Counted from the stretch's first letter, positions 1-9,862 are shown. The stretch is 64,000 nucleotides of DNA from an uncultured Bacilli bacterium (GCA_934085565.1 CAKOHG010000004.1:62001-126000); one strand, 5' to 3'. Made by a program: numbers and translations. The notes: a model not told the origin generated them from the letters alone.

Positions 1-144
1 ATTCAGTTAGAAATCAAAAACGAAGAAAATAAAAATGTCACTTTCACCTTAAAAAAAGAAGTTAATATTGTCACACCAGGTTTATCATTAATCTTCAAAA
101 ATCCTTATGATGTCACCGTAAGTGAGGTTATTAGCTATGAATAA
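1..144 (+). CDS. TadE-like pilus assembly protein, C-terminal end (partial)
   Basis: An open frame runs from base 1 to a TAA at 142-144, giving the last 47 residues of a protein whose start lies before the window. The tail is beta-rich, with a TPGLSLIFKNPY segment resembling the C-terminus of TadE-like pseudopilins, which are membrane-anchored Tad pilus assembly proteins. Its end overlaps the start of the next gene by 8 bases, and a full Tad gene set follows. The family call rests on a short tail plus context. Confidence 0.55.
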   Translation: MQLEIKNEENKNVTFTLKKEVNIVTPGLSLIFKNPYDVTVSEVISYE

Positions 145-508
145 TAAAGGTCAAACACTTATTATCTTTGTTATTTTAGTGCCAATTATCATTACCATGA
201 TGGCTCTAGTCGTCGATGTAGGAATGTTAGAAAATAAAGTTTTAAAGACTAAAAACATAGTGGATGTAGCTATCAAAGAATATTTTAATAAAGAAGAGGA
301 TGTTATGGTCATATCTAAAACACTAGAAGAAAATGATATTTCCACCGATAAACTCATTATTAAAAGAACTGATAATGAAGTAGGCGTTAATGTAGAATAT
401 GAAATTGATTCTTTATTTGGTAAAATTGTCGGATTACAAAAGTATGACGTGAAAGTAAAGCGTAAAGGAATTAACGATAACGGAAAAATTAAAATTACAG
501 AAGAATAG
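137..508 (+). CDS. TadE/TadG-like pilus assembly protein
   Basis: This protein of about 123 residues begins with an N-terminal hydrophobic segment (roughly residues 6-27) preceded by NNKGQ, typical of the TadE/TadG leader region. The remainder is soluble and charged and probably faces outward. I prefer the ATG at 137 over the GTG at 122, because the 122 start lies well inside the upstream frame while 137 gives a tight translational overlap. It lies directly upstream of the CpaE-like ATPase and probably acts as a minor pseudopilin or tethering component. It is much shorter than full-length TadG, which carries a long periplasmic domain. Confidence 0.6.
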   Translation: MNNKGQTLIIFVILVPIIITMMALVVDVGMLENKVLKTKNIVDVAIKEYFNKEEDVMVISKTLEENDISTDKLIIKRTDNEVGVNVEYEIDSLFGKIVGLQKYDVKVKRKGINDNGKIKITEE

Positions 509-509
509 G

Positions 510-1292
510 ATGGGGAATATGAAAAAGAAAATAGGAAAAAGTTTATGTTTGTTTTCAGGTAAAGGCGGTGTTGGAAAAACCATTTTAACACTTAATCTTG
601 CCGCGGTTTATTCGCAAATAAATAAACATGTGTTAATTGTTGATTTAGATTTATCCGGGGGAGGAATAGCCCTTGCGACCAATAAAGCCTTTGATAAAAC
701 GATTTATAATTTTGTAGATGATTACAACAATAACCGTTTTAAAGATTTTAATGATTATGTTGTGAAATATAATGAAAATATTGATATTATGCCAAGTCCT
801 AAGGACCCAAGACAAGCTTCTAAGATAGACTCTAAATACATTGAAATTCTTTTAGATAAAGCAATGTTTCATTATGACATGGTTTTAATTGATACCAATC
901 ATAATTTAAATGAATTAAATTTAGTTGTTTTAGATGCCGCCGACAATATTTTATTTGTCATGGAAAATGACCCTATGGATTTAAAAAATATGAAGAGTTT
1001 GCTCTCTATTTTTAAAGACTTAGAGAAAACCAATTACAAAATTTTACTAAATAATAGCCGTGATCCTTTTAAGAAATATTTTACTCTTTATGATATGAAA
1101 ACCATTATCAAAAACAATATTGACTATGAAATTTCATCAGAGTTCTTTTTAAAAAATATGGATGCCTATGTTATGAATGGTGAAATTCCTATGTTACAAC
1201 CAAAAGCTCCTAATATTTTTAATAAGGATTATACGACCATGATGAATTTAGCAGTCAATTTTTTAGGAGGGGATAATAATGAGCAAAATTAG
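510..1292 (+). CDS. CpaE/TadZ-like MinD-family ATPase of the Tad locus
   Basis: A 260-residue P-loop protein with a deviant Walker A motif, KGGVGKT, at residues 18-24 (ParA/MinD type), followed by VLIVDLDLSGGG. In Tad systems the CpaE/TadZ protein is a MinD-like ATPase that positions the secretion apparatus at the membrane. Unlike Caulobacter CpaE it has no N-terminal receiver-like domain. An in-frame ATG at 519 is closer to the GGATGGGG ribosome-binding sequence and could be the real start. The end overlaps the next gene by 14 bases, showing translational coupling with the CpaF-like ATPase. Confidence 0.8.
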   Translation: MGNMKKKIGKSLCLFSGKGGVGKTILTLNLAAVYSQINKHVLIVDLDLSGGGIALATNKAFDKTIYNFVDDYNNNRFKDFNDYVVKYNENIDIMPSPKDPRQASKIDSKYIEILLDKAMFHYDMVLIDTNHNLNELNLVVLDAADNILFVMENDPMDLKNMKSLLSIFKDLEKTNYKILLNNSRDPFKKYFTLYDMKTIIKNNIDYEISSEFFLKNMDAYVMNGEIPMLQPKAPNIFNKDYTTMMNLAVNFLGGDNNEQN

Positions 1293-2613
1293 TTTAATTG
1301 AAGCTTTTAATATTGAAAGAAAGAAACCAAAATTTAATGATGTAAGCGACTATGAAGTCTTTCCTGATAAAAAACTATTAGATGAATTACGGGTTAAAAT
1401 TGTTGAAAACTTAATTGACCAAGAAATACCAGAAGATAAACTTTTACAACAATTTATTAATGATGAAATAGATAAATCTATTGAAGGATATGATTTAACT
1501 AACTTAGAAAGAAGTCATTTATATAACTTAATTGATAATGAAATTAATGGCTATGGACCTTTAACAGAACTTTTAGAAGATAAAAATATTACAGAAATAA
1601 TGGTGAATAGTCCTAAAGAAATATATATTGAAATTGATGGTCAACTTATTAAAGATGAAAGTGTTTCTTTTATTAACGATGAACATATTATAAGAACTAT
1701 CGAAAGAATGATAGGACCTATGGGGAGAACCATTGATGCGACAAACCCAATGGTCGATTCTAGACTTAAAGATGGTTCCCGTATTAATGCGGTTATTCCT
1801 CCTTTATCTACGAAAGGACCTATTATTACTATTCGTAAATTTAAAAAAGAAATGACGAGTGCCGATGACATGATAAGAATAGGGTCGATGACTCCTTATA
1901 TGGCCACATTTCTAGAAGCTGCCGTCAAAGGAAAATGTAACATCATTATTTGTGGTGGTACGGGTTCAGGTAAAACAACCCTTTTAAATATTTTAAGTAG
2001 TTTTATTCCCGACAATGAACGTATTATTACTATTGAAGACGCGGCTGAGTTAAAGCTTGAAAAAGAACACGTCATTTCTTTGGAAACAAGAGTGACTAAC
2101 TATGATAATGAAGGGGAAATTACCATTCGTGACTTAGTAATTAACGCCCTTCGTATGCGACCTGACCGTATCATTGTTGGTGAAGTTCGTGGTAAGGAAG
2201 CTTTTGATATGCTTCAAGCCATGAACACAGGACATGAAGGCTCTTTAACCACTCTTCACGCAAACGGGGCTAAAGATGCTTTAAACCGTTTAGAAACTAT
2301 GGTGTTAATGAGTGGACTTGATATTCCTATTAAAGCTATCAGAGAGTATATTGTTAGTGCCATAGACCTCGTTGTCAATATCGAAAGAATGAACGATGGT
2401 AAAAGAAAAGTAACATCGATATGTGAACTCGAAAGTTTTCATGATGGCGATATTAACTTAAAAGAAATCTTTGCTTTCCATCAAAAAGGCTTAACCGACA
2501 ATGGCGAAGTAGATGGCGAATATATTTTATATGATAAAGAAGTACCAAAAGTTTATAAAAAAATTGCTTCCAGGGGTATCACTGAAATTGATGAAATGTT
2601 TCATATAAAATAG
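1279..2613 (+). CDS. CpaF/TadA-type secretion ATPase
   Basis: A 444-residue type II/IV secretion ATPase that powers assembly of Tad (Flp) pili from the cytoplasmic face of the membrane. The N-terminal region (about residues 1-200) matches the CpaF N-domain, including [10 protein letters not shown] and the [12 protein letters not shown] segment. The Walker A motif GGTGSGKTT is at 226-234, the Walker B region RIIVGEVRG at about 297-305, and the His-box region TTLHANG follows. The start has a strong GGAGGGG ribosome-binding site inside the upstream gene. Length and motifs are complete, so the protein should be active. Confidence 0.93.
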   Translation: MSKISLIEAFNIERKKPKFNDVSDYEVFPDKKLLDELRVKIVENLIDQEIPEDKLLQQFINDEIDKSIEGYDLTNLERSHLYNLIDNEINGYGPLTELLEDKNITEIMVNSPKEIYIEIDGQLIKDESVSFINDEHIIRTIERMIGPMGRTIDATNPMVDSRLKDGSRINAVIPPLSTKGPIITIRKFKKEMTSADDMIRIGSMTPYMATFLEAAVKGKCNIIICGGTGSGKTTLLNILSSFIPDNERIITIEDAAELKLEKEHVISLETRVTNYDNEGEITIRDLVINALRMRPDRIIVGEVRGKEAFDMLQAMNTGHEGSLTTLHANGAKDALNRLETMVLMSGLDIPIKAIREYIVSAIDLVVNIERMNDGKRKVTSICELESFHDGDINLKEIFAFHQKGLTDNGEVDGEYILYDKEVPKVYKKIASRGITEIDEMFHIK

Positions 2614-2628
2614 GAAAGGAGGTATGTT

Positions 2629-3633
2629 ATGGAGTACTCATTACAAATTGTTATCACGCAAGGAATTATGATTATCATATTGCTTTTGCTTATCGTTTAT
2701 TTATTACACCAAAAAAGGGCAATCAAACTCCAAAAAAGATTTGATGCCTTCACATTAAAAAGTGTTGTCGATGAAGAAAAAAGTATTTTTGACCATATTA
2801 TGAATTTTCTTTATAAAGTGATGAAAAAAGTAACCAGTCTTTTAAGCCACTCAGAGGTTTTAAAGAAACATAGCCTTCGTTATGACAAATTTATTAAATA
2901 CGAAAATAAAGATAAAGTCTCTTCCATGGATTATATGACCGTGAAGTTTTTCACGGGGTTACTACTTGTTATTTTAAGTTTTGTTTCCTCGATGTTTCAA
3001 CTTACTTCTTTATCATTACCTTTTATGTTTTTGGTATTTATCTTAGGCTTTTATATCCCTGATGTTTTCCTTTATATTGGTTTTCAAAAAAAGAGAAAGA
3101 AAATCGAAGAAGATTTATTAAAAGCTATTATTATTATGAATAACAGTTTTAAATCGGGTCGAAATATCATGCAGGCGGTGGTGATTGTAAGAGATGAGTT
3201 AGAAGGACCTATTAGTGATGAATTTAAAAAAATATATATGGATATGACATATGGCTTATCTATCGAAGTTGTTTTTGACCGTTTTTATAACCGTGTCAAA
3301 TTAGATGACGCGAAATATATTGCCAGTTCTTTAACTCTTTTAAATAAAACCGGTGGTAATATTGTCAAAGTCTTTGGAACAATTGAAAAATCTTTCTTTA
3401 GTAAAAAGAAACTTAAACAAGAAATGCAAAGTTTAACGAGTGCTTCAATCTTTGTTTATCGTACACTTTGTGTGATGCCTTTTTTGTTTATTTTAGCGAT
3501 TTACATTTTAAATCCAACTTATTTTACCCCAATGTTTGAAACTACTTTAGGACGTATTTTACTTTTCATCACCGTTTTATTTTATAGTTTATATATCTTT
3601 ATTATCAAACGTGTCATGGAGGTGAAGATGTAA
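2629..3633 (+). CDS. TadB-like type II secretion F-domain membrane protein
   Basis: A 334-residue inner-membrane platform protein of the Tad apparatus. It has an N-terminal membrane helix (about residues 8-25), a pair of helices around 105-145, a cytoplasmic T2SSF domain (about 155-270, containing the NNSFKSGRNIMQA region) and two C-terminal helices. TadB and TadC form the membrane core that couples the CpaF ATPase to pilin extraction. An AAGGAGGT ribosome-binding site lies 6 bases before the ATG. The stop codon overlaps the start of the TadC-like gene by one base. Confidence 0.85.
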   Translation: MEYSLQIVITQGIMIIILLLLIVYLLHQKRAIKLQKRFDAFTLKSVVDEEKSIFDHIMNFLYKVMKKVTSLLSHSEVLKKHSLRYDKFIKYENKDKVSSMDYMTVKFFTGLLLVILSFVSSMFQLTSLSLPFMFLVFILGFYIPDVFLYIGFQKKRKKIEEDLLKAIIIMNNSFKSGRNIMQAVVIVRDELEGPISDEFKKIYMDMTYGLSIEVVFDRFYNRVKLDDAKYIASSLTLLNKTGGNIVKVFGTIEKSFFSKKKLKQEMQSLTSASIFVYRTLCVMPFLFILAIYILNPTYFTPMFETTLGRILLFITVLFYSLYIFIIKRVMEVKM

Positions 3634-4337
3634 TGAAAAAAAATAGTATTGTAAAAAAAATATACTTAGATAGTACCATAAAAAAAATAACCAAAAAGGT
3701 AAAGCTTTTAGGGATTGATTGCAAATATGACCCCATTGATTTATTAAATACTCGTTTAATGTTAAGTCTTATTTTATTTGTAATTATCTTAATATTCTTT
3801 AAAAATGGCTTTTTCATGGCACCAATCTCAGTCGTTCTTTTTCATTTTTTAAGTGAATATTTTATTCTTGATTTACCTATTAAAAAAAGAGAAGAAAAAC
3901 TAGAAGAAGAAGCTATTTTCTTTTTTGAAGTTCTTGCCTTAACCTTAGAAAGTGGTCGTAACTTAACATCTTCTTTAACCATTACAAGTAAAAATGTGGA
4001 TAGTGAGTTATCAAGAGAGTTTCAAAAATCTTTAAGTGAAATGCGTCTTGGTAAAAGTTTTCCGGAAGCTATGACCAGCATGAAAGAAAGAATACCAAGT
4101 GATGCCATTAATAATGCTATTTTAAATATTGTTCAAGCCAGTGTCTTTGGTAATAGTATTGAAGAATCTTTAAATAACCAACTTGATTTTTTAAGAGATA
4201 AAAGAGTTTTGGAAATCAAAGGACGTATTGGAAAACTTCCTACTAAAATAAGTATCATTTCCGTGTTGTTTTTCATTCCTATTATCTTACTTGTGATTTT
4301 ATCACCTGTTTTAATCGAGTTTTTAGGGGGTGTTTAG
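3633..4337 (+). CDS. TadC-like type II secretion F-domain membrane protein
   Basis: A 234-residue partner of the preceding TadB-like protein with the same architecture: helices near residues 45-85, a T2SSF cytoplasmic domain containing ALTLESGRNLTSSL, and a C-terminal helix (about 208-230). It starts within a TAATG overlap with the upstream gene, so the two are translated together. Together they would form the platform complex at the membrane. The paralogous SGRN motif in both proteins supports the pairing. Confidence 0.85.
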   Translation: MKKNSIVKKIYLDSTIKKITKKVKLLGIDCKYDPIDLLNTRLMLSLILFVIILIFFKNGFFMAPISVVLFHFLSEYFILDLPIKKREEKLEEEAIFFFEVLALTLESGRNLTSSLTITSKNVDSELSREFQKSLSEMRLGKSFPEAMTSMKERIPSDAINNAILNIVQASVFGNSIEESLNNQLDFLRDKRVLEIKGRIGKLPTKISIISVLFFIPIILLVILSPVLIEFLGGV

Positions 4338-4340
4338 ATA

Positions 4341-4940
4341 ATGTTAAATAAAAAGGGCATGACACTTCTAGAAATTATTATCAGCATTGCCCTTATCTCG
4401 GTAGTCATGTTATTTTTATTTAGTCTTTTAAATGATATTCAATACGAATCTAAACACACATCTTATGCAAAAGATTTTCTAGTCAGTAGGGCGACGATTA
4501 TTAAAGACGTTCAAGAAGATATTTTAAATAATAACATTACGAATGTTATGCAAGTGAGTTCAAATGAAAATAAAACAGATGTACATTTTTTTAAAAATGA
4601 TACTTCAATAATGAATTTAGAAGTAGAAAGTAAAAAAATAACTTATCAAAATGCCACTGGAGAAGTAGAAAGTTTTTCTTTAACTCAAGATAATGATGAA
4701 GAGGTATTTGATTTTGCTAACATAAAAGTTACACCTTATGAAGGAAGTAAAATTTATAAGCCAGTTGATACCGATGGCGATGGCATTTGTAATGTTAACT
4801 GTGGCAACAATAGTACTAAAAATGATGCTTATGCTATTGAACCTGACTTTAAATATTATCATGTTATCATTCCTGTTTTAACGGGAGCTAGTGATAACGC
4901 CATTGACGATTTAGAATTTTTCTTTTTAGTCAAAAAGTAA
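4341..4940 (+). CDS. Type IV prepilin-like protein
   Basis: A 199-residue protein with a class III prepilin leader: a short basic N-terminus (MLNKKG), then MTLLE followed by a hydrophobic stretch to about residue 30. This is the prepilin peptidase cleavage pattern (Gly before cleavage, Glu at +5). The remainder is soluble and includes an acidic DTDGDGICNVNC segment resembling a calcium-binding loop. The gene lies 3 bases after tadC, so it is probably a minor pilin or pseudopilin of this apparatus. Leaders of this type belong to type II/type IV systems rather than to classical Flp pilins. Confidence 0.75.
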   Translation: MLNKKGMTLLEIIISIALISVVMLFLFSLLNDIQYESKHTSYAKDFLVSRATIIKDVQEDILNNNITNVMQVSSNENKTDVHFFKNDTSIMNLEVESKKITYQNATGEVESFSLTQDNDEEVFDFANIKVTPYEGSKIYKPVDTDGDGICNVNCGNNSTKNDAYAIEPDFKYYHVIIPVLTGASDNAIDDLEFFFLVKK

Positions 4941-4951
4941 GGAGGTAAGTC

Positions 4952-5503
4952 ATGAAAAAAAACGGTTTTGTCTTTATTGAAACCATTGTTGTAACGGGCT
5001 TTTTAATTACTTCTTTAATGGTTTTATATACATTATTTGTCGCGACAAATAATAGAGAAACAAGAAAATTAAGATATGATGATCCTCCAAAAATTTATGA
5101 GACGTATTATTTATATCGATATTTAGAAAGTTTTAAATTAAGTGATTTAGTAGATAATTTAAAAGAAGGTAAAAGTAATTATGAGACCATTTATCGTAGT
5201 CGCGCTAATCTTTTTCCAGATTATGAAAAAGAAAGTGCTTTTTTTGAAAATATGTGGGCTGAGCTTCATGTTGAAGCCATTTACTTAATTCCTTCTAAAG
5301 TTTCCGAAATAATAACTTGCCCTAAGGGAAAATATACGACGATTTGTACAGATCAAAATTTAATGAGTTATTTAAATACATTAGATGATGATGATGAGAA
5401 TGTTTTCTATTTTGTAGTGGAGTATAAACATAAAAAAGATGGCACGACTTGTGAACAAAAAGATTGTTTTTACTATTTTTCTCATTACAAAATAACGACT
5501 TAA
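4952..5503 (+). CDS. Type IV prepilin-like protein
   Basis: A 183-residue protein beginning MKKNG followed by FVFIE and a hydrophobic helix to about residue 28, again a prepilin-type cleavage pattern with Glu at +5. The rest is soluble with four clustered C-terminal cysteines (CPKGKYTTIC, CEQKDC) that could form disulfides outside the cell. A GGAGGT ribosome-binding site precedes the ATG. It sits between two other prepilin-like genes in one operon and probably encodes a minor pseudopilin. I do not recognise a named family beyond the leader. Confidence 0.65.
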   Translation: MKKNGFVFIETIVVTGFLITSLMVLYTLFVATNNRETRKLRYDDPPKIYETYYLYRYLESFKLSDLVDNLKEGKSNYETIYRSRANLFPDYEKESAFFENMWAELHVEAIYLIPSKVSEIITCPKGKYTTICTDQNLMSYLNTLDDDDENVFYFVVEYKHKKDGTTCEQKDCFYYFSHYKITT

Positions 5504-5521
5504 TAAGTGAGAGAGGTATAT

Positions 5522-7966
5522 ATGAAAAGAAATAAAATAAAAAGTGGTTTTACTTTAACCGAATTACTCGCAGTAATATGCGTGATGGCAATTATTATAA
5601 CGATTGCTGTGCCAACTTATTTAGCAATTACTGATCGAATCAAAAATAATATTTATCAATCTAAGATAGCCAATATTAAGGCAAAAGCGAGTGTTTATGC
5701 TGAGGATACGAAAGAAACTATTTTTGATGTTAATACTTTGATAGTAAATGGTTATCTTTCTGCTGATAATGAACAAGGAGAATTTTTAAATCCAGTAAAT
5801 AACCGTAATATGAGTTGTGATGTGATAAACGCGGTTTATAACAATAATCAATACGATATTTATCTGTCACAAAGTGATGAATGTTTAAGTAAAGAAGATT
5901 TAGAAGAAAAATATGGCTTTGTTCATCTAAAATTATTTAAAGATGAAGCTTTAAATGAAGAAGTAAATTATTTTGACAATACCAGTTGGCTTAATGAATC
6001 TTCTTTATATGTTAGCTATGTTTTTGATGAAAAATATGATTCTTACAAAGATTATGTTAAAGATGTTGTTTGGACAGGAGAACAAAGTATTTCTTGTTCT
6101 ATAGATAATTTAGAAGCGTGTAAATATTATAAAGTTGAAACATCTTCTTTAAAAGATTTAACTGTTCATTTTGAAATTCATATTGAAAAAGATAGTATGA
6201 ATTATGCTAATAAATTAAGTAAAAGAATATTAATTGATAAACAAAAACCAGTTATTTATGAAAATACTTTGGAATTAGATAATGATCTTTTAACCAAAGA
6301 TAATCGTAAAGTGACTATAAAAACAGATGATGGTAATGGTTCAGGAGTAAAAGAATATACCATTTCAAGTAATGGGACTTGTCAAGATAAAGAATACTCG
6401 CCAATTAATGGCGATACCATTACAGCTTATTTAACAAATGGTAAATATTATTTCTGTGTAAAAGATTATGTAGGTAATATATCCGATGCCTTTGCTTTTC
6501 AAGTAAAAAATGTGGATGCATCCAGTCCTGAAATAACTAAAATTAGAGAATCAGGAACTACATATGCTAATAGTAGTTATTATAAAGATTTAAACATCAT
6601 TGTTAATACGAGTGATGATAACAAAGTAGAAGAAGTTCAGTATTGCTTAACAACTAGTAAAAATTCTTGTAATCCTGATTTAAAAGCAGATGTGGATAAT
6701 AATGGTACTGCTACAATAAGTATCAGTGATAGTGATAAAGAGCAAAAAATATGTGCTAAAGCTGTTGATAAAGCTGGTAACCAAAGTGATGTAAGTTGCT
6801 ATGGATATTTCTGGAAAAAAGGCAATATTAAAGTGTCTGATGCCTGTCAGATGTGTAATTCACAAAATGGTTACTGCAATTATGAAAATGGTGTTTATAT
6901 AAAATATGGTAATTATTTATTTACTCTCTATCGTAATGATATTGTCACAAATTCTTGCTATGGCTTTACCAATGCAGGTACAATGCCTTTAATTAATACT
7001 TTCTGTTGTGATCAAGGAGTATGTCATTCTGAATTTGTTTATAGTGAAAGTGTTGGCATATATAAATCTTTAAAAGCTTATTATAATCAATTACCAGAAA
7101 CAAGAATAAATTATTTAAATCAAGTAGATTATTTATTTGGATCTGTTAGTAGCAATTCTTTTTCAAATGGAGTGAATCCTGTTAAAAATAATGGTAGTGA
7201 TAGACACGAAATTAAAACGTTTAGTTTAGATACTTTCCCAACGACTGTTAACCAAGGTTATACCTATGGACTTCCAAGTGAATTTCTTTTAGATGTTACT
7301 TGCCAAGTAGGAGACATTTCTTATAGTCGTATTGAAGGCGATAATTTTGAAGTTAATAAATCTTATGAAGTCGTTTGTCGAAGAAAAATAGAAGAACCAG
7401 CGGATGTTAAAGAAGATGATGAAGATGATGTGGTAATTGATGAAGATAATAACGATGATGATCTAGAAGATAATCTAGAAGAACCAACAGAACCTGTCCC
7501 ATCAGAACCAAAATATGAAGAAATTAGAAGAACTTTTAAAGTCGTTTCTAATCCGGATTTAGTAGGTGGAAATGTTGGTAGTGCTGGTGTTACAAGTTTA
7601 GGTACGGGTTATATTGCTTGGAAATCTAATCCCGTTCGACAAAAGGTAACTTATGGACTTTTAGATATCATGGAATATCAAATGATTCGAAATAAACTTT
7701 ATGCTCGTGATATGCAAACTTTAATTTCTACTGTCGTGGATGCCGTTGTTTATTCTAAAGACAACAGTGGTAACTGGAATTTATCTTTTGGTCATGATGG
7801 TCGCAATTCAGATATCAGTGCCATTTATGTTACGAATGCTGGTTATTATGCTGTAACACCAATGGATTATGGTGCACGTAATGCGGTTATGACTGTACCA
7901 TTTAATAAAAATGTTTCTATTATAAGGGGTACCGGAACAAAAAGTGACCCATTTGTAATTGGATAG
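5522..7966 (+). CDS. Giant type IV prepilin-like protein with Ig-like modules
   Basis: An 814-residue protein starting with a prepilin leader (KSG then FTLTE, hydrophobic to about residue 35, then TDRIKNN typical of GspG/PilA-type pilins). Behind it are two Ig-like modules (about residues 240-330 and 335-430, with the DKAGNQS signature), a cysteine-rich region (about 440-550), a strongly acidic linker (about 635-675) and a C-terminal globular domain. I chose the ATG at 5522, which has a GAGAGAGGT ribosome-binding site, over an upstream GTG at 5507. Typical prepilins have 100-250 residues, so this may be a tip adhesin or pilus-anchored surface protein. Function beyond the leader is inference. 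Confidence 0.7.
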   Translation: MKRNKIKSGFTLTELLAVICVMAIIITIAVPTYLAITDRIKNNIYQSKIANIKAKASVYAEDTKETIFDVNTLIVNGYLSADNEQGEFLNPVNNRNMSCDVINAVYNNNQYDIYLSQSDECLSKEDLEEKYGFVHLKLFKDEALNEEVNYFDNTSWLNESSLYVSYVFDEKYDSYKDYVKDVVWTGEQSISCSIDNLEACKYYKVETSSLKDLTVHFEIHIEKDSMNYANKLSKRILIDKQKPVIYENTLELDNDLLTKDNRKVTIKTDDGNGSGVKEYTISSNGTCQDKEYSPINGDTITAYLTNGKYYFCVKDYVGNISDAFAFQVKNVDASSPEITKIRESGTTYANSSYYKDLNIIVNTSDDNKVEEVQYCLTTSKNSCNPDLKADVDNNGTATISISDSDKEQKICAKAVDKAGNQSDVSCYGYFWKKGNIKVSDACQMCNSQNGYCNYENGVYIKYGNYLFTLYRNDIVTNSCYGFTNAGTMPLINTFCCDQGVCHSEFVYSESVGIYKSLKAYYNQLPETRINYLNQVDYLFGSVSSNSFSNGVNPVKNNGSDRHEIKTFSLDTFPTTVNQGYTYGLPSEFLLDVTCQVGDISYSRIEGDNFEVNKSYEVVCRRKIEEPADVKEDDEDDVVIDEDNNDDDLEDNLEEPTEPVPSEPKYEEIRRTFKVVSNPDLVGGNVGSAGVTSLGTGYIAWKSNPVRQKVTYGLLDIMEYQMIRNKLYARDMQTLISTVVDAVVYSKDNSGNWNLSFGHDGRNSDISAIYVTNAGYYAVTPMDYGARNAVMTVPFNKNVSIIRGTGTKSDPFVIG

Positions 7967-7975
7967 GAGAAAGTT

Positions 7976-9862
7976 ATGAAAAAAAGAAATTGGATAATTC
8001 TTATCATCGCGATTGTTATTATTTTAACGTTACTCGTTGTTGTATTTTGGAAATATCATGATAAAAATGAAAATAATATTTATTTTCAAGACAAAACAAC
8101 TATCATTGCTAGTGAAGATGTTTTATCAAAACAAAAAGATAGAGATAATGAGATCAGAACTTACTTAGAAGACAAAAGTTACACTTTAGATAATCCTAAA
8201 GTATTACAAAATCCTTACTATATTGCTCCTTTAACAGCTCTTGTTATTTTTAATACTAGTGATGAAGAGGAAATAGAGGTTTATGTTAACAATATTTTAT
8301 TAACTACATATGAAAAGAGTAAGAAACATTCTATTGCTATCTATGGTTTAAAAGTAAATTTCAAAAATGAAGTATTATTAAAGACAAAAAGCGGTAAAGA
8401 AAAGACATTATATTTTCAAACAGAAGAATATAAAGGTCAAGTATTTCAAACAGAAATAAAAAATACCTTAACAAAAGATAATTTCTATTTTGTATCTGCA
8501 CCTATGGGTCTTGGAATATCTGCTATTGATGCGGAAGGCACCTTAGTATGGTATTTAACAGAAACCTATAATCAAGATATTGAATTTTTACAAAATGGTC
8601 ATATTTTAGTAAGTAATGCTGAATCATCTGGTAATGAATTTGGTTTTACTGGCTTCGTTGAAGTAGATTATCTTGGTAAAATTTATCATAACTATGTTTT
8701 AGAAAATACTTATCATCATGAAGTAAATGAATTAAAAGATGGCAATCTAATGGTTTTAGGTGATTCTAATTTAAAAGACGCTTCTCAAGCTTTCATATAT
8801 ACCATAGACCGAAATAGTGCTAAAGTATTAAATAGTTTAAATATATTTGAATTTCTTTATTCGATTGATAGTAATGTAACAGAAAACTTAAGAGGCAAAG
8901 ATTTTATTATTAACTCTATAGATTACCACGAAGATACCGATGAAATGATCTTGTCTTTAAGAGGACTAAATACAGTTATGAGTATTCAATATAAAGATAA
9001 AAAAATCAATTGGATTTTTGGTAGTGATGAAATATGGCAAGGAAATTTTAAGCCATATTTATTAACCGTTTCATCTAATACAAGATATCCTTTAGGACAA
9101 CATACTGCCTTTTTAACAGCAGATGGTTATTTAGGTATTTTCAATAATGATTTTGATATGTATCATACGGTTACCGATACTTCATTAAATAACTTTAAAA
9201 ATAATTATTCAAGTGGTACTTTATATCAAATTTCTAATCATACCATTAAGGCTTTATATGAATATACTAGTGAAGATCGCAGTTTTAACTATGCATTAGG
9301 AAGTTTTAATTATACGAAAGATAATCATAAACTCGTTAATTTTGGTTGGAATTTTAAAAAAGAAGCTTTTGAACAAAATCTTAACTTATACGATTATTTT
9401 GGTTATACTTATTCAAGGATTTTAGAGTTTAATGAAAATAACGAAGAAGTATTTAATGCTACTATTGATCAATCTATTTATCGTGCTTTTAAAAATAGTT
9501 TTTATGAAGATAATACTTCTAATTATCAAGTTGTGGATTACTCTTTAGTTAGTAATATTCCTTATAATGAATTAAAAGAAATTGATAATGATACTTTAAA
9601 AGAAATGCTTGTTAATGTCGATGATTCTAATTATGAATATACGATTTCTAAAAATAGTGTTGTCATAAATGCCATTTTTGATGATTTAAATGATGTTTCT
9701 TTCATTTTTGTAGGTAAAGATAAAAACTATTTATTTAATTATAAACCTGCTAGAGAATCCGCTCAAAAAGTTATTCATTTAAATTTAACAGGCCAATATG
9801 CCGTTTATTTAAAAATCGACGATAAGATTTATGATGATGGTAAGATTATAGATTTTTCATAA
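7976..9862 (+). CDS. Membrane-anchored arylsulfotransferase (ASST)-like protein
   Basis: A 628-residue protein with an N-terminal signal anchor (about residues 5-25) and an extracytoplasmic domain resembling bacterial arylsulfate sulfotransferases, six-bladed propeller enzymes that move sulfate between phenolic compounds. Candidate active-site residues are in the family order: His248 (YHHEVNEL), His318 (DYHED), Arg329 (SLRGLN) and His376 (GQHTAF), which I match to E. coli ASST His252, His356, Arg374 and His436. It is the last gene of the pilus operon, 9 bases after the giant prepilin, which suggests co-expression. Some ASST-fold proteins are probably not enzymes, so the activity is tentative. 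Confidence 0.65.
   Translation: MKKRNWIILIIAIVIILTLLVVVFWKYHDKNENNIYFQDKTTIIASEDVLSKQKDRDNEIRTYLEDKSYTLDNPKVLQNPYYIAPLTALVIFNTSDEEEIEVYVNNILLTTYEKSKKHSIAIYGLKVNFKNEVLLKTKSGKEKTLYFQTEEYKGQVFQTEIKNTLTKDNFYFVSAPMGLGISAIDAEGTLVWYLTETYNQDIEFLQNGHILVSNAESSGNEFGFTGFVEVDYLGKIYHNYVLENTYHHEVNELKDGNLMVLGDSNLKDASQAFIYTIDRNSAKVLNSLNIFEFLYSIDSNVTENLRGKDFIINSIDYHEDTDEMILSLRGLNTVMSIQYKDKKINWIFGSDEIWQGNFKPYLLTVSSNTRYPLGQHTAFLTADGYLGIFNNDFDMYHTVTDTSLNNFKNNYSSGTLYQISNHTIKALYEYTSEDRSFNYALGSFNYTKDNHKLVNFGWNFKKEAFEQNLNLYDYFGYTYSRILEFNENNEEVFNATIDQSIYRAFKNSFYEDNTSNYQVVDYSLVSNIPYNELKEIDNDTLKEMLVNVDDSNYEYTISKNSVVINAIFDDLNDVSFIFVGKDKNYLFNYKPARESAQKVIHLNLTGQYAVYLKIDDKIYDDGKIIDFS

Noticed and set aside
151..591. 146-residue minus-strand frame over the Tad genes
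   Set aside because: It overlaps two well-supported coding genes, has low complexity and lacks a start signal.
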